Below are positions 28,164 to 40,300 of a stretch of DNA of 64,000 bases, piece after piece; within the stretch, counting starts at the first letter, position 1; every line of letters begins with the position of its first letter. Position numbers and translations under genes: made by a program. Origin of the DNA: Bacteroidales bacterium (GTDB taxonomy: Bacteria > Bacteroidota > Bacteroidia > Bacteroidales > UBA1402). The notes under the pieces are model-generated. The model was not told the origin of the DNA, made no database searches, and worked only from the letters and a program-made list of their open reading frames with translations. The stretch covers positions 62,001 through 126,000 of the forward strand of contig JAJFTH010000010.1 in NCBI GenBank assembly GCA_021373135.1. The letters are read 5' to 3'.

Positions 28164-29570
28164 TCAATACGAAAAATTTCCGGAATAGCTGATACCGAAC
28201 AACAAGGCAAAATTATCGCCATACATCTTCCCTCTGTCACCTGAAATGCCTATGCTGACTTTGGTATTTTTCCATGAAGGCAAGGGCTTTGACGCTTCCA
28301 GCTGATAAGAAAACTGTCCTTTACAGGATTTATAGGTATAGGAAGGAGATCCCCAATTGTCCGAATAGGCAAAAGTGGCTTTATAGTCGATATCCCGGAT
28401 ACGCCCCATTCCTGCTGCATAATACAACCGAACCTTGTTATTAAAAACGGAAACAGAGCCATTTTCATTATATTTCGGAGAAGTCAGCCAAGGATTACCG
28501 ACGGTCATTCCGTAGAATGTCCATCCATTCGGGTAGACGCCATTATTGTAATAATTATCGGTTCCTCCATAAATGACACCGTCCAAATCGTGCCAAGGAC
28601 CGCTCTGATCGGTTGTAGACATATATTCAAGGACGAAACGGTTCAACGGCTGAAAGTTTTTCAACTTGACAGAGACGCCCCATAAACCATCTTCCACGTT
28701 ATACGTTTTGTACATAGCAAAAACAGGCCCGTCTTCATAAATATTCTGCCAATAAAGCGAAACATTTACAGACCTTAAGTTGACGTCAACACCAAGATTC
28801 TTTGAAATGATATGGTTTCCAAGAGCATTGTACCGCTCTGTGCCCGGAGAAGAGGAGTCCCCACTCTTTCCGAAAAAAATTCGTTTGAAATTGCTCCAAT
28901 TAACCGGAGATTTACCATAGTTTGGCGAAGTACCAGCCCACTGGCAGACATGTTGTAAACCAAAATTAATATTGACAGGAAAAGATCCACCCAAGCGGAT
29001 ATAAGCATATTTGTGGTGCAACAAGGTATTGGTGGTCACCGTACTGTCCGTAAACCAGCCATGGGTTATTCCACCCTTTACTTCAACATAACCTTTGGTA
29101 AACGGCACATCTATATAATCATTTGATTCAATGGAAATTCCGGGAAAAGGACGACTGTTCCTTGAAAAAATCATACCACCGCTGGAAAGTTCAGGATCCT
29201 GATTACCATAGATTCTCTGTTTCATACCCAAAGTTCCCTTCAGAAAATACGCCTTACCTTCCACATAAAGCTCTCCCGGAAAAAAACGGCTTTCAGACTT
29301 AGAAACATTGGCATCAAGTTCAGCACCATATCCATAGTCAAAATGAGCATCATCCATCTTTTTATGAATGGTACCCCAAAGGCTCAAACTATTGGGCTGG
29401 ATACTATGTCTGTCAAACTGATTGGCCGAACTTAGAAATGGGGCATATTCACCAAATCCCGGATTTATTCTGGCATTCAGGCTATAATTTACCGTATCCG
29501 TACGAGTCTGGGCTTGCAGAAAAAATGTTTCAAGTAAAAGGAAAATGGTGATATAGTGTCTGGTTCTCAT
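28164..29570 (-). CDS. Wzi family capsule-assembly outer-membrane protein
   Basis: 468 residues with a cleavable signal peptide (MRTRHYITIFLLLETFFLQAQ). An outer-membrane beta-barrel of the Wzi/capsule assembly family: the repeated alternating pattern, the GYGAELDANVSKS segment, QHVCQWAGTSPNYG and the LEYMSTTDQSGPWHD block are typical of Bacteroidetes members. In Enterobacteria Wzi anchors capsule; in Bacteroidetes the same family is often unlinked to capsule clusters, as here. Located between the kelch lipoprotein (13 bases upstream) and mazG. Confidence 0.85.
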   Translation of the reverse strand: MRTRHYITIFLLLETFFLQAQTRTDTVNYSLNARINPGFGEYAPFLSSANQFDRHSIQPNSLSLWGTIHKKMDDAHFDYGYGAELDANVSKSESRFFPGELYVEGKAYFLKGTLGMKQRIYGNQDPELSSGGMIFSRNSRPFPGISIESNDYIDVPFTKGYVEVKGGITHGWFTDSTVTTNTLLHHKYAYIRLGGSFPVNINFGLQHVCQWAGTSPNYGKSPVNWSNFKRIFFGKSGDSSSPGTERYNALGNHIISKNLGVDVNLRSVNVSLYWQNIYEDGPVFAMYKTYNVEDGLWGVSVKLKNFQPLNRFVLEYMSTTDQSGPWHDLDGVIYGGTDNYYNNGVYPNGWTFYGMTVGNPWLTSPKYNENGSVSVFNNKVRLYYAAGMGRIRDIDYKATFAYSDNWGSPSYTYKSCKGQFSYQLEASKPLPSWKNTKVSIGISGDRGKMYGDNFALLFGISYSGNFSY

Positions 29571-29583
29571 AATAAATCAAAGG

Positions 29584-30558
29584 TTAAGGTCTGAAACTCC
29601 AGACATCCGATTTGCGTTCTGCATCATCCTCTCCCATCACAATATAACCCTTGTCACCAATGGAAAAGGCCATTGCATTCTGGCGCGCACCTCCGGGAAA
29701 GTTTCCCCGTTTTGTCCAAGAATCTGAAGCCGGATCATATTCCACAATATCCGAAAGCAACCGGCCTCCGTTTAAAGCACCATTCCAGTAACGGCCCAAT
29801 AAAATATAGCCTTTTCCATTGATAGCCAAACCATTGGACAGCATTCTCGCATCCGGCAAATTTGCTTTACGAATCCATTTTTGAATATCAGGCCGAAAGC
29901 AATAAAAGAAATTCAGATTACTGCCCCGGAAACCGGAGCCTTCATAAAAGCAGTTTCCAATGGCAAAGCCGGCTGCATTACTGGCCTCATGGGGAGCATC
30001 AGTCATTTGCGTCCAAACATTGGTGGTGGGATCATATTTCCAGGTCTGGACACTCCTTTGGATACCCGTAAAGCCCAAAGTCGTGTACAAAGCACCATCT
30101 ACCACCGCACAAAACAAGTCATTCCTAGCCTCACCCGGAAAATCGGCTTTTTTCGTCCAGATATCGGTCTGGGTATCGTATTCATAAAAATCGCAAAACT
30201 GATTGGAAAGCTCGATAGCACCAATGGACCCCATTCCGATATATGCTTTAGTTCCAATGACACCGGCTATGGCCTTCACCCTTGCCGGACCTGGAAAATC
30301 AGTCTTCCGCGTCCATTTATCATTATCGGGATCATATTCCCACAAATCTTTTAAAAAGCCGGATTTCCATTCAGAACGCCCAAAACAGATATAAGCTTTA
30401 TTCCGGACCACAAAACTGGTGCCCGAAGCTCGGGCCACACCGGGAAATTCACCCAATGATGAATCCCAATCTTCAACGTCAATCGGATCAGTCGGATAAT
30501 CTTCGCAAGAACACAGCCCGGCTAAAACAACCATACATAGTAGAAGATGCCATTTCAT
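29584..30558 (-). CDS. kelch-repeat lipoprotein
   Basis: 324 residues with a lipoprotein signal (MKWHLLLCMVVLAGLCSC; lipid cysteine probably C18). Six kelch-type blades follow, each about 48 residues and marked by YDPDNDKWTRKTDFPG-like strands. Forms a beta-propeller on the cell surface or periplasmic face. In other bacteria such proteins handle glycans, for example NanM, but no catalytic residues can be named. Probably co-transcribed with wzi and mazG. Confidence 0.85.
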   Translation of the reverse strand: MKWHLLLCMVVLAGLCSCEDYPTDPIDVEDWDSSLGEFPGVARASGTSFVVRNKAYICFGRSEWKSGFLKDLWEYDPDNDKWTRKTDFPGPARVKAIAGVIGTKAYIGMGSIGAIELSNQFCDFYEYDTQTDIWTKKADFPGEARNDLFCAVVDGALYTTLGFTGIQRSVQTWKYDPTTNVWTQMTDAPHEASNAAGFAIGNCFYEGSGFRGSNLNFFYCFRPDIQKWIRKANLPDARMLSNGLAINGKGYILLGRYWNGALNGGRLLSDIVEYDPASDSWTKRGNFPGGARQNAMAFSIGDKGYIVMGEDDAERKSDVWSFRP

Positions 30559-30653
30559 CGGATTCCGATTTAAATTTAAGTCAATAGGTCTGCTCTTTTA
30601 GAAACAGCCCGTTAAAAACCATAGAGATTTCACTTTTGAGACAACCTCTTCAT

Positions 30654-33302
30654 TTATTTCTTTAAGGCTGCAATACTTTCTTCCAAAGATTTGATTTTGG
30701 ATGCTGCATCGGCCTGTTTCTTACGTTCCGCTTCCACAATCTGCGGTTTTGCATTCGCAACAAAACGTTCATTGCTTAGTTTTGCAAGGACAGATTTCAA
30801 GAAACCTTGCAGATAATCAATCTCAGACTGCATTTTGGCGATTTCATCGTCCACATTGATCAGGCTGCCTAACGGCAAAGCATATTCGGTCGTACCGACC
30901 ATGAAGGCCGCAGCATCGGCTCCTTTTTCACTCACCCGACTGATGACACTTAAATTGGCCATTTTCAACAAGACGGAATCATAGGCAGCATGATGTTCAC
31001 CCACAAAATGGAGTTCAAGAATTTCCTTGTTGGGAATATTTTTTTCCAAACGGATGGAACGGATCGATGAGATGATGGATTTTGTCGTTTCAAATTCATT
31101 CAGGATGGTTTCCTTATATTGATCAACCTTGGGTTGCAAGGATATCATGATGCTTTCACCGGCTTTGCGCTCTGTGATGTTTTGCCACAATTCTTCCGTG
31201 ATAAACGGCATGAAAGGATGTAGCAGCAATAACAGTTTTTCAAAATAAGCCATGGTCTCAGCCAGTGTTTTCGGATCTATGTCGTGCTGATAAGCCGGCT
31301 TGATCAACTCCAGATACCACGAGGAAAACTCGTCCCAAAACAGTTTGTAAATGGTCATCAAAGCTTCCGATATCCTGAACTTGTTGAACAAATCATCCAT
31401 TTCATTCACCGCTTTCTGCAATTGCTGACCGAACCACTCCACAGCTATGCGGGAAGATTCCGGTTGTGGCAGGGATTCATCCATCTTCCATCCTTTTACC
31501 AGACGATAGGCATTCCAAATCTTATTGTTGAAGTTACGGCCTTGCTCACAAAGAGCTTCATCGAAAAGAATGTCATTTCCTGCAGGCGCGGCCAACATCA
31601 TTCCCATTCGTACCCCATCTGCACCGAAATCACGGATCAGATTGAGCGGCTCGGGAGAATTGCCCAAAGATTTGGACATCTTGCGGCCTTTCTTATCGCG
31701 GACAATTCCTGTCAGGTAAACATTTTTGAAGCAAATATCTTTTTGGTATTCGAAACCGGAAATGATCATACGGGCTACCCAGAAAAACAAAATATCCGGA
31801 GCAGTCACCAAATCATTGGTCGGATAGTAATAACGGATATCTTCGTTATTGGGGCGGTTGATGCCGTCAAACACGGATATCGGCCACAACCAGGAAGAAA
31901 ACCAGGTATCCAGGCAATCTTCATCCTGACGCAGATCCTCAATGGTCAAAGGTGTGATACCCGAACAACACTGACATTGCCCCTTGAACAATTTTTCATT
32001 GGCAAGTTTGACAGCCTCTTCGGGCGTTTCGGCAACGACAAATCCGCCTTGTGGAAGGAAGTATGCCGGAATCTGGTGTCCCCACCATAATTGACGGGAA
32101 ATGCACCAGTCCTTGACGTTTTCCATCCAGTGACGGTAGGTATTCTTGAATTTGGGGGGAACCAGCTTGATCTCATCATCCATGACAGCATCCAATGCCG
32201 GTTTAGCCAAATCCGTCATCTTGAGAAACCATTGCATGGAAAGCTTCGGTTCAATGGGAACATTGGTCCTTTCTGAAAACCCGACCTTGTTGATATAATC
32301 TTCGACCTTTTCCATCAGACCGGCAGCAATCAAATCTTTTTCAATCTGCTCACGTACAGCGAAACGATCCATACCGGCATACATCTTTCCATGTGCATTG
32401 AGGGTACCGTCGTTGTTGAAAATATCAATGGTTTCCAAATTGTATTTTTCACCCAACATATAATCATTGACATCATGGGCAGGCGTCACTTTCAGACAAC
32501 CGGTACCAAAGTCGATATCCACATATTCGTCTTCTATGACAGGAATGGAACGGCCAATCAACGGGACAATGACACGTTTGCCTTTCAAACAGGCATTTTT
32601 CGGATCATTGGGATTGATGCACATCGCGGTATCACCCATGATGGTTTCAGGTCTGGTAGTGGCAACGACGGCATAACCGTCTCCACCGTCCACTTTATAT
32701 TTTAAGTAATAAAGTTTGGAATTTTCCTCTTTATAGATAACTTCTTCATCAGACAAAGCCGTTTGAGCTCTCGGATCCCAGTTAACCATACGGACTCCTC
32801 TGTATATCAATCCTTTATTGTATAAGTCTACGAAAACTTTCAACACACTCCTGGATCTGGCTTCATCCATGGTGAAACACGTGCGATCCCAATCGCAGGA
32901 TGCACCCAGTTTTTTAAGTTGCTCGAGAATCATCCCACCATGTTCATCCGTCCATTCCCAGGCATGTTTCAAAAACTCATCACGGGTGATGTCCGTTTTC
33001 CGAATACCCTGAGCGGCCAACTTGGCAACGACTTTGGCTTCTGTTGCGATAGAAGCATGATCGGTTCCAGGCACCCAACATGCATTTTTACCCTGCATAC
33101 GTGCACGTCTGATCAAAATGTCCTGGATGGTGTTGTTAAGCATGTGTCCCATGTGCAAAACCCCTGTGACATTGGGCGGCGGAATGACAATGGTGTAAGG
33201 TTCGCGTCCATCCGGAACGGATCTGAACAATTTGTTGTCCATCCAATATTGATACCACTTGTCTTCTACCTCTGCGGGGTTGTATTTGCTGGCAATTTCC
33301 AT
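30654..33302 (-). CDS. valS: valyl-tRNA synthetase
   Basis: 882 residues, class I synthetase charging tRNA-Val. The HIGH-type motif lies in [12 protein letters not shown] (about residues 40-51), the editing CP1 domain in between, KMSKSLGNS near residue 540, an anticodon-binding domain, and the C-terminal coiled coil that binds the tRNA elbow (about residues 815-882, ending SIAALKK). Promoter element at 33417-33424 gives a leader of about 110 bases. Confidence 0.96.
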   Translation of the reverse strand: MEIASKYNPAEVEDKWYQYWMDNKLFRSVPDGREPYTIVIPPPNVTGVLHMGHMLNNTIQDILIRRARMQGKNACWVPGTDHASIATEAKVVAKLAAQGIRKTDITRDEFLKHAWEWTDEHGGMILEQLKKLGASCDWDRTCFTMDEARSRSVLKVFVDLYNKGLIYRGVRMVNWDPRAQTALSDEEVIYKEENSKLYYLKYKVDGGDGYAVVATTRPETIMGDTAMCINPNDPKNACLKGKRVIVPLIGRSIPVIEDEYVDIDFGTGCLKVTPAHDVNDYMLGEKYNLETIDIFNNDGTLNAHGKMYAGMDRFAVREQIEKDLIAAGLMEKVEDYINKVGFSERTNVPIEPKLSMQWFLKMTDLAKPALDAVMDDEIKLVPPKFKNTYRHWMENVKDWCISRQLWWGHQIPAYFLPQGGFVVAETPEEAVKLANEKLFKGQCQCCSGITPLTIEDLRQDEDCLDTWFSSWLWPISVFDGINRPNNEDIRYYYPTNDLVTAPDILFFWVARMIISGFEYQKDICFKNVYLTGIVRDKKGRKMSKSLGNSPEPLNLIRDFGADGVRMGMMLAAPAGNDILFDEALCEQGRNFNNKIWNAYRLVKGWKMDESLPQPESSRIAVEWFGQQLQKAVNEMDDLFNKFRISEALMTIYKLFWDEFSSWYLELIKPAYQHDIDPKTLAETMAYFEKLLLLLHPFMPFITEELWQNITERKAGESIMISLQPKVDQYKETILNEFETTKSIISSIRSIRLEKNIPNKEILELHFVGEHHAAYDSVLLKMANLSVISRVSEKGADAAAFMVGTTEYALPLGSLINVDDEIAKMQSEIDYLQGFLKSVLAKLSNERFVANAKPQIVEAERKKQADAASKIKSLEESIAALKK

Positions 33303-33416
33303 AGGTTATATAAAATTCTATTTATCCGACATCCCTTTTTCCATGACTGTCATGCAGTTTGTACGATCGGCACAAACACCATGGACTCCTTGAAAAAAAT
33401 GTTGTTTTTAAGCGCA

Positions 33417-33424
33417 CAAAGGTA
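33417..33424 (-). promoter_or_regulatory. -7 element of valS
   Basis: TACCTTTG on the minus strand (TAnnTTTG). The leader to the valS ATG is about 110 bases; I see no T-box pattern in it. Confidence 0.6.
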
Positions 33425-33506
33425 ATAAAAATCAATTGCAATCAGATTGCAATTAAAAGTGGTTTTGACCGATAGTCAAAAAATAGCCAGTTAAAAGAAT
33501 TTGCAA

Positions 33507-35396
33507 TTATTGGACACGGATATCCACACCTTCAATGTAATTAATAAAAGCTTGATTGACAAGACGGATTCCTCCCGGTGTCGGATAATTTCCTGTGAAG
33601 TACCAGTCACCCGTATGATTCGGACAAGCCTTGATCAAATCTTCCGGATACTGATATACCAGTTGAATCTTGGCCTTTGTCTCTTCCGGTGTCAGCATCT
33701 CTGCAATTTTATCGGAGATTTGCTCCACGGTGAATGGCATATAGATGTCTTTGACATAGTTGACGGTCTGATCTTCCTTCGGTTTTAGCTGTTGAGCCTT
33801 TATTTTGTTGTAAACCTCATTGAGTACCTTTTCCTGATGATTATCCCTCAACAGCTGAATAGCGGCTTTGAATGCAATGAATTCGCTCATGCGTGACATA
33901 TCGATGCCATAACAGTCCGGATAACGTACTTGAGGTGAAGAAGATACAACCACAATCTTTTTGGGATGAAGCCTGTCTAAAATTTTGATGATGCTTTGCT
34001 TCAAAGTCGTGCCACGTACGATGGAATCATCAATGATGACCAAATTGTCTTCATAAGGCCTTAGGGAACCCCATGTCACATCATAGACATGGGCGGCCAA
34101 ATCATTCCTTCCGCCTTGCTGGGCAATAAATGTCCTCAACTTGATATCCTTGATGGCCACCTTTTCCAAACGCGGATGAAGTGCCAGAATCTGATTCAGT
34201 TTGTTTTCATCGAGGTTTTTGATGTTTTTCTTGAGATAATCTTTCTTGAGATCATTCACATAATGCTCCAAACCCTGACTCATACCGAAAAAGGCTACTT
34301 CCGCCGTATTTGGGATATAAGAAAATACGGTGTTTTCAATGTCAAAATTAACTGCTTTCAGGATAGGTTGAGTCAACAAGGCACCCAGCTTTTTCCTTTC
34401 TTTGTAAATATCTTCGTCGCTACCCCTGGAAAAATAGATGCGTTCGAAACTACATGATTTCTTGACAAAGGCTTCGCGGATTTGCTCTGTGAATATGCGT
34501 CCGTTTTTCTTGATGATGAGTGCCTTTCCAGGCTCCAACTCTTTCACCTGGTTTCCGGAAACATTCATGACTGTTTGAATCACCGGTCTTTCGGAAGTCA
34601 CCACGACAATTTCATCATCTGCGTACCAAAACGCCGGACGGATGCCCCACGGATCACGAAAAGCAAAAGCATCTCCATGTCCCATCAAACCGCAAATAGT
34701 GTATCCGCCATCCCAATCCGAAGAAGATTTACGCAAGACCTCCGGAATATTGATTTGCTCTTCTATGACTTTTGCAATATTCTGAATACCTTTTTCGTCC
34801 AACTTATCATATTCTTTCTGGACTTCCCTGTCTAAATAATGGCCAAGGGTTTCGAGCATCAGAAAAGTATCTCCCATATCTCTGGGATGCTGACCTTTTT
34901 CAATCAGTCGGTCTGACATTTCCGAGACATTGGTCAGATTGAAATTCCCGCATATACAGAGATTCCTGGACTTCCAATTATTACGGCGCAAGAAAGGATG
35001 TACATACTGAAGCCCTTCTTTGCCTGTGGTACTGTAACGCAAATGTCCCATCAGAACCTCACCGGCAAACGGAAGATTTTCTTTGGCCCAGCCTGGATCA
35101 TTGACTTGTTCTGATGAATATTTGGCATATTGTTGGTTGTAGGATGCAAAACAGGCATCGATGGCCTGAGAACCAAGTGCACGTTCCCTGTTGATATATT
35201 CATAACCGGGCTGCATGTCCAATTTAACACAAGCCATACCAGCACCTTCCTGACCACGGTTGTGCTGTTTTTCCATCAGAAGATACAACTTCTGAAGACC
35301 GTACTGCCAGTTACCATATTTCATCTGATAAAACTCCAGCGGCTTCAGCAAACGAATCATCGCAACCCCACATTCATGCTTAATTGCTTCACTCAT
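33507..35396 (-). CDS. amidophosphoribosyltransferase-like protein (class II glutamine amidotransferase + PRTase)
   Basis: 629 residues, longer than ordinary PurF (about 470-510). The N-terminal Ntn domain has cysteine at position 9 (KHECGVAMI), so a short propeptide must be removed to expose it, then the HNRGQEGAGM and CICGNFNLTN blocks. The PRPP-binding motif VIIDDSIVRGTT is at about 453-464. Expected reaction: PRPP plus glutamine to phosphoribosylamine, the first purine step. Extra segments (about 80-105, 330-430) distinguish it; it may be a second, specialised PurF paralogue. Last gene of the carA-carB-glmS operon, 17 bases after glmS. Confidence 0.85.
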   Translation of the reverse strand: MSEAIKHECGVAMIRLLKPLEFYQMKYGNWQYGLQKLYLLMEKQHNRGQEGAGMACVKLDMQPGYEYINRERALGSQAIDACFASYNQQYAKYSSEQVNDPGWAKENLPFAGEVLMGHLRYSTTGKEGLQYVHPFLRRNNWKSRNLCICGNFNLTNVSEMSDRLIEKGQHPRDMGDTFLMLETLGHYLDREVQKEYDKLDEKGIQNIAKVIEEQINIPEVLRKSSSDWDGGYTICGLMGHGDAFAFRDPWGIRPAFWYADDEIVVVTSERPVIQTVMNVSGNQVKELEPGKALIIKKNGRIFTEQIREAFVKKSCSFERIYFSRGSDEDIYKERKKLGALLTQPILKAVNFDIENTVFSYIPNTAEVAFFGMSQGLEHYVNDLKKDYLKKNIKNLDENKLNQILALHPRLEKVAIKDIKLRTFIAQQGGRNDLAAHVYDVTWGSLRPYEDNLVIIDDSIVRGTTLKQSIIKILDRLHPKKIVVVSSSPQVRYPDCYGIDMSRMSEFIAFKAAIQLLRDNHQEKVLNEVYNKIKAQQLKPKEDQTVNYVKDIYMPFTVEQISDKIAEMLTPEETKAKIQLVYQYPEDLIKACPNHTGDWYFTGNYPTPGGIRLVNQAFINYIEGVDIRVQ

Positions 35397-35413
35397 ACCA
35401 AAAAATTATAAAA

Positions 35414-37258
35414 TCATTCTACAGTAACGGATTTTGCCAGATTCCGCGGTTGATCAACATTACAGCCTTTGACTACGGCTATATAATAAGCCATCAACTG
35501 CAACGGTAACGCCGCCAGCAAAGGCACAAAACACTCACAGGTTTCCGGTATTTCAATATAATAATCGGCCATGCCCTTTATAGCGGTATCACCCTTCGTG
35601 ATGATAGCTACCACCCTGCCCTTTCTGGCCTTGATTTCCTGGATGTTGCTCACCACTTTCTCGTACATTCCCTTATTCGGAGCGATGACGACAACAGGCA
35701 TTTCACTATCGATCAATGCAATAGGACCATGTTTCATTTCTGCAGCAGGATAACCTTCAGCATGGATGTAGGAAATTTCCTTTAATTTCAAGGCGCCTTC
35801 CAAAGCGACAGGATAATTGTAACCACGACCCAGATAAATAAAATTCTTGGCATAAGTGAAAATGCCTGAAAATTTTTCAATGTAACTGCTTACGCCCAAT
35901 GTTTCTTCCATTTTATCGGGAATGGAAGACAATTCAGTGACATAACTTTCAAAAAGTTCCTTCGAAAGCGTGCCTTTCTCTTTGGCTATGGTCAAAGCGA
36001 TCAAACTCAAAACAGTCACCTGAGCGGTAAATGCTTTGGTTGATGCCACCCCGATTTCGGGACCTGCATGTGTATAAGACCCTGAATCCGTATTGCGGGC
36101 AATCGAAGAACCGATGACGTTACAGATACCATAAACAAAAACACCCTGATTATGTGCCAATTCAATGGCAGCCAAAGTATCCGCAGTTTCACCCGACTGA
36201 GAAATGGCAATGACTATGTCATCCTTGTTGAGGACGGGATTCCTGTATCTAAACTCAGAAGCATATTCCACTTCAACCGGAATGCGAGCGAATTCTTCAA
36301 TCAGATATTCCCCGATCAGACCTGCATGCCAAGAGGTTCCGCAAGCGACGATGATGATGCGTCTGGCATTCATGAATTTCTCTTTGTTATCAATGATACC
36401 CGACATGGCAACAGTATTACGGTCAATGTTGATACGTCCACGCATACATTCACGGACAGTTTTGGCCTGTTCAAATATTTCCTTCAACATAAAATGTTGA
36501 TAACCACCCTTTTCCAATTCACTGAGACTCATTTCCAACTCCATGATTTGATGGGGTTTCTCCACATTATTCAAGTTGGTGATGCGAGGTTCCTTACCTC
36601 GTTCCAAACGGACCACTTCGTCATCGTCAATGTAAATGACACGGTTGGTATATTCTATGATGGGGGAAGCATCCGAACCGAGAAAGAACTCATCATCTCC
36701 GATTCCGACCACCAAAGGACTTGACTTACGGGCTGCAACGATACAATTCGGATTGTTTCTTTCCAGTACGGCAATGGCATAAGCTCCGATGACCTGGGTT
36801 AAAGCCAACTGTACGGCATGAAATATATCGGTATTGTTGGAAACCTTCACATATTCAATCAGTTGAACAAGTACTTCCGTATCTGTATTACTTTTAAAGG
36901 TGTAGCCACGCTTCATCAGGTCTTCTTTCAAAATGGCATAGTTCTCGATAATACCATTGTGGATCAAAGCCAAATTTTCGGACTGGGAATAATGCGGATG
37001 TGCATTCACATTATTGGGTTCACCATGGGTGGCCCAACGTGTATGCGCTATGCCAACGGTACCGGATACATCCTTGGATTGAACAAAATCTTCAAGATCG
37101 GAAACTTTTCCTTTGGTCTTATAGACCACCATATCATTACTATCTGTAATCAAAGCAACACCTGCACTATCATAGCCACGATATTCCAAACGTTGCAAGC
37201 CTTTTATCAATATAGGATAAGCCTGTTGATTCCCAATATATCCGACAATTCCACACAT
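35414..37258 (-). CDS. glmS: glutamine-fructose-6-phosphate aminotransferase (isomerizing)
   Basis: 614 residues. Makes glucosamine 6-phosphate for cell wall and lipopolysaccharide. N-terminal Ntn glutaminase with nucleophile Cys2 (MCGIVGYIG), the HTRWATHGEP block, then two SIS isomerase domains (ISQSGETADT and the AEGYPAAEMKHGPIALI block) and the C-terminal NLAKSVTVE end. 101 bases after carB and 17 before the PurF-like gene. No glmS ribozyme is expected in this phylum and none was seen. Confidence 0.95.
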   Translation of the reverse strand: MCGIVGYIGNQQAYPILIKGLQRLEYRGYDSAGVALITDSNDMVVYKTKGKVSDLEDFVQSKDVSGTVGIAHTRWATHGEPNNVNAHPHYSQSENLALIHNGIIENYAILKEDLMKRGYTFKSNTDTEVLVQLIEYVKVSNNTDIFHAVQLALTQVIGAYAIAVLERNNPNCIVAARKSSPLVVGIGDDEFFLGSDASPIIEYTNRVIYIDDDEVVRLERGKEPRITNLNNVEKPHQIMELEMSLSELEKGGYQHFMLKEIFEQAKTVRECMRGRINIDRNTVAMSGIIDNKEKFMNARRIIIVACGTSWHAGLIGEYLIEEFARIPVEVEYASEFRYRNPVLNKDDIVIAISQSGETADTLAAIELAHNQGVFVYGICNVIGSSIARNTDSGSYTHAGPEIGVASTKAFTAQVTVLSLIALTIAKEKGTLSKELFESYVTELSSIPDKMEETLGVSSYIEKFSGIFTYAKNFIYLGRGYNYPVALEGALKLKEISYIHAEGYPAAEMKHGPIALIDSEMPVVVIAPNKGMYEKVVSNIQEIKARKGRVVAIITKGDTAIKGMADYYIEIPETCECFVPLLAALPLQLMAYYIAVVKGCNVDQPRNLAKSVTVE

Positions 37259-37359
37259 ACGATTCCGTATTTTTCAGATTTAATTTAAAACGTAAAAACA
37301 AGAGCAAATTTTAACCTCAGATGCTACAATATATTGGTACTTTCCTTTCAATCATTTCA

Positions 37360-40300
37360 TCAATGATATTCACTCCAGCTTTTGATCTGGATATCTTCCA
37401 TTTGAATCTTGCAGAATGCTTGTATAAAGGCACTTGCCAGACGGGCATTGGTCAGTAACGGAATATTGAAATCAATGGCCCCACGGCGTATCTTATATCC
37501 GTTGGTCAACTCACGTTTGGTCAAATTTTTCGGAATGTTGATCACCAAATCAAATTCCTTATGATGAATCATGTCCATGGCTTTCAGTTCCCCTTCTTCG
37601 TCGGGCCATGACACCGGAATGGCATCTATGCCGTTTTCCTGCAAGAAAGTACAGGTTCCGCCAGTAGCATAAATCTTGTATCCATTTTTTTGCAAAAGCA
37701 TGCAAGGTTCCAACAGCTGGACTTTCGATTTGGTCGGGCCGGAAGACACCAAAATATTCTTTTCGGGTATGCGGTAGCCCACTGAAAGCATGGCCGTCAG
37801 CAAGGCATCGTTGAAATCGGATCCAATGCATCCGACCTCACCGGTAGAAGCCATATCGACGCCCAGAACAGGGTCTGCCTTCTGCAAACGGGTGAAGGAA
37901 AACTGAGAAGCCTTGATGCCCACATAATCCAGTTCAAATTCTGATTTCACGGGTTTTACAACTTCCTTACCCAACATCACCATGGTCGCCATTTCTACAA
38001 AATTCAGCTTCAGAACTTTGGATACAAACGGGAAACTGCGCGATGCACGCAAGTTACACTCTATCACCTTGATTTCATTGTCCTTGGCAAGATATTGGAT
38101 ATTGAACGGACCGGAAATATTTAAGGCCCTGGCTATATCACGGGTGATGCGTTTGATACGTCTGACCGTTTCAATATAAAGTTTTTGCGGCGGAAATTGG
38201 ATGGTTGCGTCTCCGGAGTGTACACCGGCAAATTCGACATGTTCAGAGATGGCGTAAACGATGATTTCACCATCCTTCGCCACAGCGTCCATTTCAATTT
38301 CCTTGGCATTTTCTATAAACTCACTGATTACAACCGGATGCTTGGAAGAAACCTGTGTCGCCAGTTTTAAAAACATTTCCAGCTCCTCTGAATTGGAACA
38401 AACATTCATGGCTGCACCTGACAGGACGTATGAAGGTCTTACCAGTACCGGGAAGCCAACGGTATCCACAAAAGCGTTCACATCACTCAAGGTGGTCAAT
38501 TCTTTCCAGGCAGGCTGGTCAATGCCGAGGCGGTCAAGCATGGAAGAAAATTTGTGACGATCCTCCGCATTGTCGATGGAAGTTGCTGATGTTCCGAGAA
38601 TCCGTACTCCGGCTTCACTCAAGGGAACAGACAAGTTGTTCGGTATTTGTCCGCCCACAGACACAATTACACCCATCGGATTTTCCAGTTCGATGATGTC
38701 CATCACTCTTTCAAAACTGAGTTCATCAAAGTATAGACGATCACACATATCATAATCGGTTGAAACCGTTTCTGGGTTGTAATTGATCATGACGGAACGC
38801 AATCCCTGTTTGCGAATGGTATTCAGTGCATTGACACTGCACCAGTCGAACTCGACACTACTTCCGATGCGATAAGCTCCTGAGCCAAGCACAATTACAG
38901 ACTGCTTATCTCCCAGATAATGCACATCATTCGCACAACCGTTGTAGGTAAGATACAGATAATTTGTCTGTGCCGGAAACTCTCCGGCCAAGGTGTCGAT
39001 TTGCTTCACAACAGGAACGATACCATGAACCTTACGAAATGCCCTTATTCGCTCGGCTACATCTTCGAAATCTTCTTTTTTCACCATTAGACGGGCTATC
39101 TGATAATCAGAAAAGCCATACTTTTTAAGGTCTTTGAGAAAATCCGGTGACATTTTTTCAGGCACCTTGCAGCTGCTCACTTCCCTGGCCAGATTCATGA
39201 TGTGCTGCAACTTCTGTAGGAACCAGCGGTCTATCTTGGTCAGTTCATGGATACGTTCGATGTCATACCCTTTGCTAAAAGCCTGCGACAGGAAGAACAC
39301 CCGTCGGTCTGTCGGTTCAGACAAATCTTTATCCAGATTTTTCGTTTCCAGTTCCTTATTCCCGACAAATCCGTGCATACCTTGTTGAATCATACGCAAT
39401 CCTTTCTGGAAAGCCTCTTCGAAAGTGCGGCCTATGGCCATCACTTCACCGACACTCTTCATGGAAGAACCGATTTCACGATCAACGCCATGAAACTTAG
39501 CCAAATCCCAGCGAGGAATCTTGACAACCACATAATCAAGGGCGGGTTCAAAGAATGCAGTCGTGGTTTTGGTGACTGAATTTTTCAACTCATGCAAGCC
39601 AAAGCCCAAAGCCAGTTTGGCTGCTACAAAAGCCAAAGGATAGCCGGTAGCTTTGGATGCCAAAGCCGAAGACCGGCTTAAACGGGCATTCACCTCTATG
39701 ACCCGGTAATCTTCCGATTCAGGATCAAAGGCATATTGCACATTACATTCTCCGACAACACCAATGTGACGGACTATACGTACGGCGATTTCGCGAAGTT
39801 TGTGGTATTCTGAGTTCGTAAGCGTTTGTGAAGGCGCAACAACGATGCTTTCCCCCGTATGGATACCCAGCGGATCAAAGTTTTCCATGTTACATACGGT
39901 AATACAGTTGTCAAAGCAATCACGAACCACTTCGTACTCGATTTCTTTCCAACCTTTCAGCGATTTTTCAATCAATAACTGAGAGGAATAGTTAAAAGCT
40001 TTTTCTGCAAGTGACTGTAATTCTTCCGCATTGTTGCAAAAGCCGCTGCCAAGTCCACCCAAAGCGTAAGCCGCACGAACAATGATGGGATATCCCAATT
40101 CATCTGCCGCCCGATGTGCATCAGCCAGATTTTCAACAGCTATGCTCTTGATGGTCTTGACGTCAATTTCATCGAGGCGTTCCACGAAAAACTCGCGATC
40201 CTCCGTATTAATGATGGATTGTACCGGTGTGCCAAGTACGCGCAAGTTGTATTTTTCAAAAATACCGGCCTCATACAATTTTACACCGCAATTCAAGGCT

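Noticed and set aside
33303..33416. T-box or other tRNA-sensing leader for valS
   Set aside because: The 110-base leader lacks the expected T-box sequence and specifier stem; T-boxes are also not expected in this phylum.
35397..37300. Long plus-strand open frames opposite glmS and the PurF-like gene
   Set aside because: They are antisense shadows of strongly conserved genes and lack family similarity.
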